Assembly: GCA_020721065.1 (NCBI GenBank)
Contig: DYNM01000011.1
Location: 20,327 to 84,326, forward strand
Source: Thiocystis violascens
GTDB taxonomy: Bacteria; Pseudomonadota; Gammaproteobacteria; Chromatiales; Chromatiaceae
Reading direction: 5' to 3'
Length of the DNA: 64,000 nt
Below the pieces are notes generated by a model that saw only the letters and a list, made by a program, of their open reading frames with translations, was not told the DNA's origin and did no database searches. Position 1 is the stretch's first letter; each line of letters begins with the position of its first letter. This document shows positions 9,932 to 18,281 of this stretch, piece by piece. Made by a program: the position numbers and the translations under genes.

Positions 9932-10030
9932 TAGAAGTTAAACAGTTGCAATATAAGCTATTGATTAAGTTATTAGTGATCGGTGATCACCACGTTTTTT
10001 ACTGACAACCGACAACTTTTTAGCTTCTTA
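9932..10030 (-). repeat. MITE-like element, inverted orientation
   Basis: Left end TAGAAGTTAAACAGTTGC followed by AATATAAGCTATTGATT, the sequence that lies at the right end of the 6319 copy, so this copy is inverted. It ends GACAACTTTTTAGCTTCTTA. Confidence 0.65.
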
Positions 10031-10120
10031 GTGTGAACGGTATTGCGCCCGCACCTGTGGCGATCAATTAAACTGCGCCCACCTAAAAAAAGACAACCCG
10101 TTTAGAGGACGACCAGCACC

Positions 10121-10786
10121 ATGACTGACCACTTTGCCCACGCTCGTTTCAACATGATTCAACAGCAAGTGCGTCCTTGGGACGTACTCGATGACCGCGC
10201 TTTGGAAGCGATGTCAGCACTGGCACGCGAGCAATTTGTTCCAGAGGCGTATCAAGGACTGGCGTATGCCGATTTGTCCATCCCGTTGAGCGCCACCGCG
10301 CAGATGCTGCCGCCAACGGTGGTCGGACGCTTGTTACAAGCAGTGGCAGTGCAGCCCGGCGAGCGCGTGTTAGAAATCGGCACCGGCAGTGGTTATGTCA
10401 CCGCCTGTTTGCGGGAGTTGGGCGGACGGGTGTTGAGTGTGGAGATTGATCCCGCACTGGCAGCAGCAGCACGGGCACGGTTGGCGACTTTGAAACTCAA
10501 AGGTGTGGAAATCCGCGACGCCGATGGATTAGCCGGAACGATAGCGGGTGGTCCCTTTGCTGTGATTGTTGTCACCGGCTCACTGCCAACGCCCGCACTG
10601 GTGCCGCTGTTGCGAGAACAGCTCACGGTCGGCGGACGGCTGTTTTGTATCATTGGTGAGATGCCAGCAATGGCAGCAACCTTGACGACGCGCTCGCGTG
10701 CCCAAAAATTTGAGCTGCGCACGCTCTTTGAAACCAACATCCCAGCACTGCGTGGCGTCCCCGAACCAGAACGTTTTGTCTTCTAA
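10121..10786 (+). CDS. Protein-L-isoaspartate O-methyltransferase family protein
   Basis: A 221-residue SAM-dependent methyltransferase of the PCMT family, which methylates isoaspartyl residues in damaged proteins. The N-terminal helices ARFNMIQQQVRPWDV and the FVPEAYQGLAYADLSIPL segment match the PCMT substrate region. Motif I is VLEIGTGSGYVTACL (about residues 87-101), followed by LSVEIDPAL as the SAM-ribose acidic motif. The classical Pcm ligand sequence GYGQTIS/P is not obvious, so I call it a PCMT-family homologue rather than Pcm itself. ATG 10121 follows GAGGACGACC. The large EAL protein starts 31 bp after its stop. Confidence 0.85.
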   Translation: MTDHFAHARFNMIQQQVRPWDVLDDRALEAMSALAREQFVPEAYQGLAYADLSIPLSATAQMLPPTVVGRLLQAVAVQPGERVLEIGTGSGYVTACLRELGGRVLSVEIDPALAAAARARLATLKLKGVEIRDADGLAGTIAGGPFAVIVVTGSLPTPALVPLLREQLTVGGRLFCIIGEMPAMAATLTTRSRAQKFELRTLFETNIPALRGVPEPERFVF

Positions 10787-10817
10787 AATCAACCACTCAT
10801 CACTTTCAGCGACACCC

Positions 10818-13800
10818 ATGACCCAGCATTTGCGCACTTTAATCGAGTTGCTTGCCAGCGGCGGTTGGGAACATCAAGCCGGCACCCAATTGGCCGACAT
10901 CGTGCGGCAAATTGTGGAGCAATATCGCCATTCGGGTTGGCTCGAAGTGATTGGGCGTGCTGAAACATTAGTCAGCGTGTTGGGTGAGTTTCTGCGCGAC
11001 ACCCCGCCGTTGCAGCGACTCTTGCCAGTGCTGCAAACGGCACAAGGACTGGTGACGCTGTTAGAACAGGGGCAGCAACTCAGCACCTTGGATATCAACC
11101 TGCTGCCCGCCGCTCCGCATGAATGGTTATTCGTATTGGTAGAAGAAGATGCTGGCGCTGGCAGCGTGGATATCGCGCTTGCCACCACGCTGCGGGCGCT
11201 CGGCTTTGTCGTCGAGCGTCAACTCGCCGCGCACGTCCTCCCCTTCCTGCGCCAGCGTCACCCCAAATTGGCACAAGTGATTGTATTGAGCAGCGCGGAG
11301 TGGCTGACCGCACAGGCCGCCGCGCTCTCAGCGTTATCTCTTCCAGCAGCGCCCGCTGCCACCGCACCGTTATTCGTCGCCGTGTTAAACGACAACGACT
11401 TGGCACCACAGCTTGCCGCTCGGCAGGCTGGCGCACAGGTGTTATTGGATGCGCCGGTCAGTTGTGCGCAGTTACTCAGCGAACTCACCGGATTGGCGTG
11501 GTCACCGCGCCAGCCATATCGCGTACTGGTGCTGGATGCGTTGCCGCAATTGTCAGATCACACCGCGCATTTACACGCCGCTGGTTGTGAGGTGCTGGTT
11601 GGCAGCGAACCCGCCGAAGTGTGGACGCAGATTTTTGAGTTCGCACCGGAAATGTGCGTCGTCAATACCACGTTGCCCACCTGTCGCGGCAGCGACGTGA
11701 TGGCGTTACTTCACCGCCACAAACGCTTTGCACGGCTGCCAGTGATTTATCTCGCAACGACGGACAATCAACAGCTTGCCGCGTGTGATGCCAATGGCGA
11801 AGCGCGGTTATTTGTTCCCGTCACCGTGCCGCAATTGACACTGGCAACCGTCACGCGGGCGCGGCAGTTTCGCCGCTTTGAAACGATTTATGAGCAACGG
11901 CGGCGAGCGTGGCGCGAACTCAGCGATCTCAAAAAGGCGCTTGATCGTCATGCCATCGTCTCGGTTTCCAGCACCGACGGCACCATCCTCAGCGTCAATT
12001 CCAAGTTTTGCGACATCAGCGGCTATCGGCGCGAGGAGTTGATTGGACGCAACCATCGCCTGATTAAATCCGGCTATCACCCGCCGACGCTGTTTGAAGG
12101 CATGTGGCGCACGATCACGCGAGGACACATCTGGCAAGGCGAAGTCAAAAATCGCAGCAAAGACGGCAGCGCCTATTGGGTACAAGCCACCATCGCGCCC
12201 ATCCTCAACGCCGACGGTCAACCCGAACGCTACATCTCAATCCGCACCGACATCACCGAGCAAAAACGCTTGCTGAGTGAACAAAAACGCGACGGGCGCT
12301 TGTTGGAATTACAACGGCAGGCGCTGGCGCAATTCATTGCCACTCAAGACCTTGCCGCCACCTCGTCGCTGTTGCTGGACGGCTTGCTGATTCTGACCAA
12401 GAGTGCGCACGGGCTGATTTTGGAAGTGTATGAGCAAGCTGATGGCAGCCAAGGATTTCGTCCGCAGGCAATCAGCGGCATTGCGTGGACGGAACACACC
12501 TATCACCTGCTCGATCTCGCCCAGCGCAATGGCATGGTCTTTCAAGATATTCACAACCTGTTTGGCACCATTTTGGAAGCTGGCGCCGCAGTGATCGTGA
12601 ATGATTTTGACGCTTCACGCCAAACCGCACCCTTTCCGCCCGGTCATCCGCCGATTCACGCCTTTTTGGGAATGCCCATCCGCATTGATGATCACCTGCT
12701 CGGCGTGGTGGGTTTGGCGAATCGCCCCGGCGGTTATGACCAAACCGAAGTCGATTTTCTGCACTCCTTGACCGCGACCTACGCCAGCATTCTCGATGCC
12801 GCTCGGCAGCGGGCGGTGGCACAACAAGTCATTCAAGAACTGACGCAGGGTCGGGTAGACACCGCACCACCACGCGCCACGTCCCTCAGCAATCCGGCGT
12901 TGCCGCCTCTGATTTTGATTGCCGAAGACAACTCCACCAATCAAATCCTGCTCAAAATGCAGCTAGAGCTGCTGGGTTATCGGGTGGACATCGCCGACAA
13001 CGGCGTGAGCGCCATCGCCAAATGGAAAGCCGGGGCGCACGATCTGTTACTCACTGATCTCAACATGCCCGGCATGGATGGCATCGCCTTAGCGCGATCA
13101 ATCCGCGCCGGTGAGCAGGAACAAGGCGGTTATTTACCGATTCTTGCCCTCACGGCTGCTGCCCTGCCAGAAGTGAAAGCGCAATGTTTGACAGCCGGCA
13201 TCAATGACGTGTTGTACAAACCGATCACGCTCACTGCGCTCCAAGAGCGATTGGTGCGGTGGCTGCCACAATATGTTGTGCGTCCAGCGCCGGACACCGC
13301 ACCACCGGCGCTGGTCACGACGGATGTCACGGCAATTCTCGACTCCAGTCATTTGATCCGCATTCTGGGTCAACTCAGCCCGCCGCACATGCAGGAATTG
13401 GTCGATTTATTCACCGCCACCACCCGCACCGATTTGAACTGCGCCCGCCAATTATTGCGGACAGGTGCCGCCCGTGATTTGGCGCTGTTGATGCACAAAT
13501 TGAAATCTTCCGCGCAGGTGATCGGCGCGTTTTATTTTGCGACGCAAGCCAATCGTCTCGAAATGGCAGTCAATGCTGGACGCTTAGATGCGGTGTTACC
13601 GTTATTGACGGAGCTGGAACACGCCCTCAACGACGTGGAAACGCTCAACGAACGCATTCATGCCGCGCCCGCCGAAGTGCGCCCGCTCGCGGAAGTGTCG
13701 CCCTGTTTACCGCCAGAGTTGCGCCCGTACAACGCACTGATTATTGACGATGATCCGATTGTGCGGCGTCAAACCAGTTTGCTGCTGACGGCACTGGGCA

Positions 13801-14906
13801 TCACCGAGGTGCTCACCGTCACCAACGGCGAGGCGGCGCTGCTCACCATCGAACGCGCCGGCAGCACCGGAATTGATCTGTTGATTACCGATTTGAAGAT
13901 GCCCGGCATGGACGGCATTGAATTTTTACGCTGTCTCGCTCATGCCGGTTATCCGGGCGATCTGATTATTGCCAGCGGCGTGGACGCACAGTTGCTGCAC
14001 ACGGTGGCAGATTTAGCGCGTTCCAAAGGGCTGCATCTGCGCGGCGCAGTGCGCAAACCGTTGACCCGCGAAGTGTTGACCGAACTGTTGACGGCAACGC
14101 GCCGTCAATTGATGCGGCAATCGGTGCCGGTGTTAGCGCCCGAGATCACGCCCGCCGATCTGGGCGAAGGCATGAGCCTTGATGAGTTCAGCATGGTCTT
14201 CCAGCCCAAGGTGGATGCCAACACGCTGGAGGTGATTGGCGTGGAGGCGCTGGCGCGGTGGCAGCGGGGCGGACAAATGATTCGCCCGGATTTATTTATC
14301 AGCGCCGCTGAACGTTATGGATTAATTGCGCCGTTGTCGCGGCGGTTATTAGAAAAAACGGTGCAAGATTGCGATACGTTAATTGCGGCTGGGTTTCGGT
14401 TAATGATTGCCTTTAATTTATCGGCGACTTGGTTATCCGATATTCATTTACCGGAGTTTATTGTAGAAAGTTTGCAGGCATCGCAATTATTGCCAGAGCA
14501 TTTAATTTTAGAAATTACCGAAACCACCATTTTATCTGATCTTGATATTTCAATGGACGTGCTCACGCGGCTACGCATTAAAGGCTTTAAGTTATCCATT
14601 GATGATTTTGGCACCGGCTATTCCTCAATGGAACAATTGCAGCGCATCCCGTTTGGAGAACTCAAAATTGATCGCAGCTTTGTCCAAGGTGCGGCTGAAC
14701 GCCCGGCAGTGCGGGCAATTTTAGCAGCCAGCATTGATATGGCACACAAACTGAATTTAACGACGGTTGCGGAAGGCGTGGAAACACAAGCAGATTTAGA
14801 TTTAGTGCGCGGTTTGGGTTGTGATTTAGTGCAAGGGTGGTTAATTGCTAAAGCAATGCCAATGCCCGAATTGATTGCTTGGTTGCGGCAACGCGAGGCG
14901 GAATAA
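10818..14906 (+). CDS. Multidomain signalling protein: degenerate REC, PAS, GAF, REC, HPt, REC, EAL phosphodiesterase
   Basis: From ATG 10818 (the longer frame overlaps the methyltransferase gene) the protein has 1362 residues. Approximate order: N-terminal helical region; receiver-like fold at 233-350 in which the phospho-acceptor position reads CVVNTTLP (Asn for Asp); PAS at 371-484; GAF at 495-660; REC at 698-815 with phospho-Asp in LLTDLNMPGMDG; HPt at 841-945 with His893 in MHKLKSS; REC at 971-1095 (LLITDLKMPGMDG); EAL at 1115-1360. The EAL motifs are complete (VEALARW, NLSA, EITET, IDDFGTGYSS, KIDRSF, AEGVET, QGW), so c-di-GMP hydrolysis is likely. No histidine kinase ATPase domain and no GGDEF domain are present, so phosphate must come from another kinase. 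G+C falls sharply from about 14280 onward, within the EAL domain. Confidence 0.9.
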   Translation: MTQHLRTLIELLASGGWEHQAGTQLADIVRQIVEQYRHSGWLEVIGRAETLVSVLGEFLRDTPPLQRLLPVLQTAQGLVTLLEQGQQLSTLDINLLPAAPHEWLFVLVEEDAGAGSVDIALATTLRALGFVVERQLAAHVLPFLRQRHPKLAQVIVLSSAEWLTAQAAALSALSLPAAPAATAPLFVAVLNDNDLAPQLAARQAGAQVLLDAPVSCAQLLSELTGLAWSPRQPYRVLVLDALPQLSDHTAHLHAAGCEVLVGSEPAEVWTQIFEFAPEMCVVNTTLPTCRGSDVMALLHRHKRFARLPVIYLATTDNQQLAACDANGEARLFVPVTVPQLTLATVTRARQFRRFETIYEQRRRAWRELSDLKKALDRHAIVSVSSTDGTILSVNSKFCDISGYRREELIGRNHRLIKSGYHPPTLFEGMWRTITRGHIWQGEVKNRSKDGSAYWVQATIAPILNADGQPERYISIRTDITEQKRLLSEQKRDGRLLELQRQALAQFIATQDLAATSSLLLDGLLILTKSAHGLILEVYEQADGSQGFRPQAISGIAWTEHTYHLLDLAQRNGMVFQDIHNLFGTILEAGAAVIVNDFDASRQTAPFPPGHPPIHAFLGMPIRIDDHLLGVVGLANRPGGYDQTEVDFLHSLTATYASILDAARQRAVAQQVIQELTQGRVDTAPPRATSLSNPALPPLILIAEDNSTNQILLKMQLELLGYRVDIADNGVSAIAKWKAGAHDLLLTDLNMPGMDGIALARSIRAGEQEQGGYLPILALTAAALPEVKAQCLTAGINDVLYKPITLTALQERLVRWLPQYVVRPAPDTAPPALVTTDVTAILDSSHLIRILGQLSPPHMQELVDLFTATTRTDLNCARQLLRTGAARDLALLMHKLKSSAQVIGAFYFATQANRLEMAVNAGRLDAVLPLLTELEHALNDVETLNERIHAAPAEVRPLAEVSPCLPPELRPYNALIIDDDPIVRRQTSLLLTALGITEVLTVTNGEAALLTIERAGSTGIDLLITDLKMPGMDGIEFLRCLAHAGYPGDLIIASGVDAQLLHTVADLARSKGLHLRGAVRKPLTREVLTELLTATRRQLMRQSVPVLAPEITPADLGEGMSLDEFSMVFQPKVDANTLEVIGVEALARWQRGGQMIRPDLFISAAERYGLIAPLSRRLLEKTVQDCDTLIAAGFRLMIAFNLSATWLSDIHLPEFIVESLQASQLLPEHLILEITETTILSDLDISMDVLTRLRIKGFKLSIDDFGTGYSSMEQLQRIPFGELKIDRSFVQGAAERPAVRAILAASIDMAHKLNLTTVAEGVETQADLDLVRGLGCDLVQGWLIAKAMPMPELIAWLRQREAE

Positions 14907-14923
14907 TGCTGCGGAAGTGATTT

Positions 14924-15027
14924 TAGGAGTGACGCGGTTGTAAAAAGTTGTCAGTTGTCAGTAAAAAGCACGAGCCGAATAACTAACAACGCAATCTATC
15001 GCTTATCTCGTCACCGCGTTACTCCCA
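14924..15027 (+). repeat. MITE-like element, between convergent genes
   Basis: Left end TAGGAGTGACGCGGTTGT, interior AAAAAGTTGTCAGTTGTCAG, right end TCACCGCGTTACTCC. About 104 bp. It fills the spacer between the EAL gene and the converging GGDEF-hemerythrin gene and ends about at the latter's stop codon. Confidence 0.72.
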
Positions 15028-15028
15028 A

Positions 15029-16369
15029 TTATTTTAATAACGGGAAATAATCCCGATCCACTTGCAGCATGTGGCGCACCACGACTTCATGCGCTAAAAA
15101 TTGAAACCACGCGCCCAATTCACCCTCGCCGCGTTCTAGTGCTGCAAATAAAGTGGTTCCTTGCGTGATCAAACCAGCGTGAATGGCGCGATGTGCGTCT
15201 AATTCCGTATATCCAATCGCTTCTAAAATCACTTCTTCATCGTGAAAATGTGTCACGACATCCGTTAAAAGCCGCTGCGCTAAACTGAGAATTTCTGAGC
15301 GCGGATGTGCTTCTAAAATCGCTACTAATAATTCATTGGCATCCTGAAATAAGCCTTGATGTTGCGCATCAATTCGTGGATGACCGCTGGCGTAATACGA
15401 ATGCCACACCAATTTGAAACAGGCTTCTGGCAACGCAGGCGCAGCGCACAGCACCCGATTGCGTCCACCAGCTTTGGCGCGATACAGCGCGGAGTCGGCG
15501 CGTTCCAACAGATGTTCTGCCAACGCGGTGGCGCTGTCGTAATTCGCTACGCCGATGCTGACGGTGACTTGAATCTCTTGTGTACCGTGTTGAATGCGCA
15601 ACGCTGCCACCGCGTGGCGAATCCGTTCCAGCGGAATCAGCGCATCGTTGACATCCGATTCTGGCAATACGATGGCGAATTCTTCACCGCCCCACCGCGC
15701 TGCTAAATCAATGGTGCGCAGATTGTCTTTCAGCGTCGCCGCAAACGCTGCCAACACGCGATCACCTGCCGGATGCCCGTAGGTGTCGTTGATGTGTTTG
15801 AAATGGTCGAGATCGCAAATCGCCAGCGCAAACGGATGTTGCGTCCGCTGCGAGCGGGAAAACTCCACTTCTAGCCGCGCCAGCAAACCGCGCCGATTGA
15901 CCAAACCGGTCAAGGTGTCGGTGGTCGCCAGCGATTCCAAATGGCGATTGGTGGCTTCCAAATGATCTTGAATGCGTTTGAGCGCCAAATGGTTGCGCAC
16001 TCGCGCCAGCAAGATGTCGGGATCAATTGGCTTGACTAAAAAATCAATCGCGCCGAGTTCCAACCCGCGCACTTCGTCTTCTCGCGCTTCGTGATTCGCC
16101 AACAAAATCACCGGCACCGAGGCGGTTTGCGCTTCTGCTTTGAGACGAGCGCACAGCGCGTAACCGTCCAGTGGCGCGAGCTGTAAATCCAACAAAATCA
16201 AATCGGGAGCAGCTTGCAGCGCCAGCGCCACCACTTCCGTGCCAGTGCTGGTGTGAATAAGTTGATAACTGGAGTGCAACACTTGCTGGAGATGCTGATA
16301 GTCGGCATCAACAGCGACAGCCAGCAAAATCAGTCCTGAGCCAGCAGGCGGTGAGGCAAAAATGGTCAT
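15029..16369 (-). CDS. REC-GGDEF-hemerythrin protein (oxygen/redox-responsive diguanylate cyclase candidate)
   Basis: A 446-residue protein from ATG 16369, overlapping the menD stop as ATGA. Domains: receiver (about 10-125) with phospho-Asp in LILLDLQLAPLDG and Lys in FLVKPID; GGDEF (about 140-310) with TDTLTGLVNRRG, DLDHFKHINDTYGH and the intact active site ARWGGEEFA; C-terminal bacteriohemerythrin (about 320-446). The hemerythrin ligands look complete: DAQHQGLF, HFHDEE (HxxxE), HRAIH (HxxxH), HMLQVD (HxxxxD). Hemerythrin di-iron sites bind O2 or NO, so c-di-GMP output may follow oxygen, which is inference. Coupling to menaquinone genes fits a respiratory-mode signal. Confidence 0.93.
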   Translation of the reverse strand: MTIFASPPAGSGLILLAVAVDADYQHLQQVLHSSYQLIHTSTGTEVVALALQAAPDLILLDLQLAPLDGYALCARLKAEAQTASVPVILLANHEAREDEVRGLELGAIDFLVKPIDPDILLARVRNHLALKRIQDHLEATNRHLESLATTDTLTGLVNRRGLLARLEVEFSRSQRTQHPFALAICDLDHFKHINDTYGHPAGDRVLAAFAATLKDNLRTIDLAARWGGEEFAIVLPESDVNDALIPLERIRHAVAALRIQHGTQEIQVTVSIGVANYDSATALAEHLLERADSALYRAKAGGRNRVLCAAPALPEACFKLVWHSYYASGHPRIDAQHQGLFQDANELLVAILEAHPRSEILSLAQRLLTDVVTHFHDEEVILEAIGYTELDAHRAIHAGLITQGTTLFAALERGEGELGAWFQFLAHEVVVRHMLQVDRDYFPLLK

Positions 16370-18177
16370 AGTGATCTCGCGCTGGTGGTGAACAGTTGCG
16401 TTTGCAGCTCGCGCCAAAATTGATGATGGACGGCACGGCTGACGGTCGCATCCACGCGCACTTCAATCACGCCGCAGGCCTGTTGACGCTGGAGGCATTC
16501 AGCCAGCGCGTCGTGGAATTCAGCGCCGGTGCTGACGATGCGATGCGGAATCTGAAACGGGCGCAGCAGGGCGCTGAGATCGACATCAATCGGCGTGCGC
16601 CACAGCCGTTCAAATTCGGGTAAGCCGTGTTGCGGCAAATAATCAAAAATCCGTCCGCCGCCGTTGTTAATCACGATGCAGGGGCGCACGAGCTGGCGCA
16701 GTAACAATAATCCGCTCAAATCGTGGAAAAAAGATAAATCGCCCAATAAGCCGCTGACCGGAATCCCGCTGGCGTTGAGTCCTGCCAGTGTGGAGGACTG
16801 ACCATCAATGCCGCTCGCACCGCGATTGCCGAAGATGCCGAGCGTGGCGTCACGACTGCCCGACCAAGTGTCCAATTGTCGAATCGGCATCGAATTGGCA
16901 CACAGCAAACCATCACCCGCCGGCAACTGCGCCAGCAAATCCGTCAACAGTTGCGCCTCGCACCAGGGCGCATCTTCGAGATAAGCGGTTGTTAAATCAG
17001 CGATCTGTTGCTCATGCGCGGCCCACTGCGCTGTCCATGCTGGATCGCACACGGTGCGCGATCCGTCCTGCGCCAGCGCCGCCAGCCAACTGCAAAAACT
17101 GGTGGCATCAGCGTTGACGCGCACTCGTACATCTTTGTTGGGATCGCTCCAGCCTTGACCGGGATCAACCAAAATGGTCGGGATGTCAGCCAGCCAGTGC
17201 AGCAGCGTTTTGGAGACCGGAGCGCGTCCGATCCGCAAAATCCAATCTGGTTTCAACGCGGCGGCAGTGGCGGGCTGGCGCAGCAGGCTGTCATAACGGG
17301 TGATGCGATGCGGCGAGCCGGGACCAAAACGCAGTCCAGATAACGGATCGCACAGCACGGGTACGGCGAGGCGTTCGGCACAAGCCCAGAGTGCTTCGGC
17401 AAAGCTGGAGGTGGCGTGGAGGGCGCTTAACGGTGAACAGGTGCCCGGTCCGCAGCAAATCAAGCCGCGTCCGCCCATCATCGCGGCTAAATCGTGTGAC
17501 CAATCATCGGTGTCTTCACTCCAAGTTGGCGTTTCAGCGGCGTTTGATGTGGTTTTCGGTGAAGTGGAGCGCGATAACGTGAGCAATGGATTGGGTGTGG
17601 CAACGCAGTCGCCGTGTGGCACCAGCGGTTCCCGAAAGGGCAGGTTGAGATGCACCGGACCTGGCCAGTTGCCGAGGCTGACGGCGGCAGCACGAGCGCC
17701 GAGCGCCCGCATGGTTTTGAGTGCTTCGATGGTGATTTCTGCCGGTCCGGGGTCGTGGAATTCGCGCACGAAGCCGCCAAACAGACGAGTTTGATCAATG
17801 GTCTGATTGGCACCCCAGCCGCGTAGTTCGGGTGGCCGATCCGCCGATAACAAAATCAGCGGAATTTCCGATTCATACGCTTCAATCACGGCGGGAAACC
17901 AGTGCGCCAAGGCGCTGCCGGAGGTGCATAACACGCCGACGGGACGTCCGCTCGCTCGCGCTAAACCGAGCGCAAAGAAGGCGGCGCTGCGCTCATCGAC
18001 GATGGGAGTGAGTTCGATCAGGGGCTGGCGCTGGGCAGCTAATAACAGTGGCGTTGAACGCGAACCGGGTGAAAACACCAGTTGCCGCAAACCACCGGAG
18101 AGGAGTCCGTCAAGTAGCGCCAGCGCCCAACGGAGATTGCGGCAACCTTGATCGGTGTCATTCATGGGAAAGCTCAT
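16366..18177 (-). CDS. menD: 2-succinyl-5-enolpyruvyl-6-hydroxy-3-cyclohexene-1-carboxylate synthase
   Basis: ThDP-dependent enzyme adding a succinic semialdehyde unit from 2-oxoglutarate to isochorismate in menaquinone synthesis. The 603-residue protein shows the MenD N-terminal VFSPGSRSTPLLLA, the conserved VDERSAAFFALGLA (catalytic Glu), GVLCTSGSALAHWFPAVIEA, LSADRPPELRGWGANQTIDQ, the ThDP fold GNRGASGIDGQSSTLAGL and VINNGGGRIFDYLPQ. The start may be 18177 or the Met four codons on. menF lies upstream, separated by a MITE-like fragment; the GGDEF-hemerythrin gene overlaps downstream. Confidence 0.96.
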   Translation of the reverse strand: MSFPMNDTDQGCRNLRWALALLDGLLSGGLRQLVFSPGSRSTPLLLAAQRQPLIELTPIVDERSAAFFALGLARASGRPVGVLCTSGSALAHWFPAVIEAYESEIPLILLSADRPPELRGWGANQTIDQTRLFGGFVREFHDPGPAEITIEALKTMRALGARAAAVSLGNWPGPVHLNLPFREPLVPHGDCVATPNPLLTLSRSTSPKTTSNAAETPTWSEDTDDWSHDLAAMMGGRGLICCGPGTCSPLSALHATSSFAEALWACAERLAVPVLCDPLSGLRFGPGSPHRITRYDSLLRQPATAAALKPDWILRIGRAPVSKTLLHWLADIPTILVDPGQGWSDPNKDVRVRVNADATSFCSWLAALAQDGSRTVCDPAWTAQWAAHEQQIADLTTAYLEDAPWCEAQLLTDLLAQLPAGDGLLCANSMPIRQLDTWSGSRDATLGIFGNRGASGIDGQSSTLAGLNASGIPVSGLLGDLSFFHDLSGLLLLRQLVRPCIVINNGGGRIFDYLPQHGLPEFERLWRTPIDVDLSALLRPFQIPHRIVSTGAEFHDALAECLQRQQACGVIEVRVDATVSRAVHHQFWRELQTQLFTTSARSL

Positions 18178-18205
18178 CGTTGTTGATTGAAATCGTCACT
18201 GTTTC

Positions 18206-18277
18206 TGAGTTGTCGGTTATCAGTTATCAGTGGGGGACGCTTTTTTGCTGACAACTTTTTTCAACCGCCTCACTTCC
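18206..18277 (-). repeat. MITE-like element, truncated, inverted, between menF and menD
   Basis: On the minus strand it begins GGAAGTGAGGCGGTTG followed by AAAAAAGTTGTCAGC and ends in ACCGACAACTCAG. Only one terminal repeat is recognisable. It lies inside the presumed men operon spacer, close to the menF stop. Confidence 0.6.
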
Positions 18278-18281
18278 AAAC

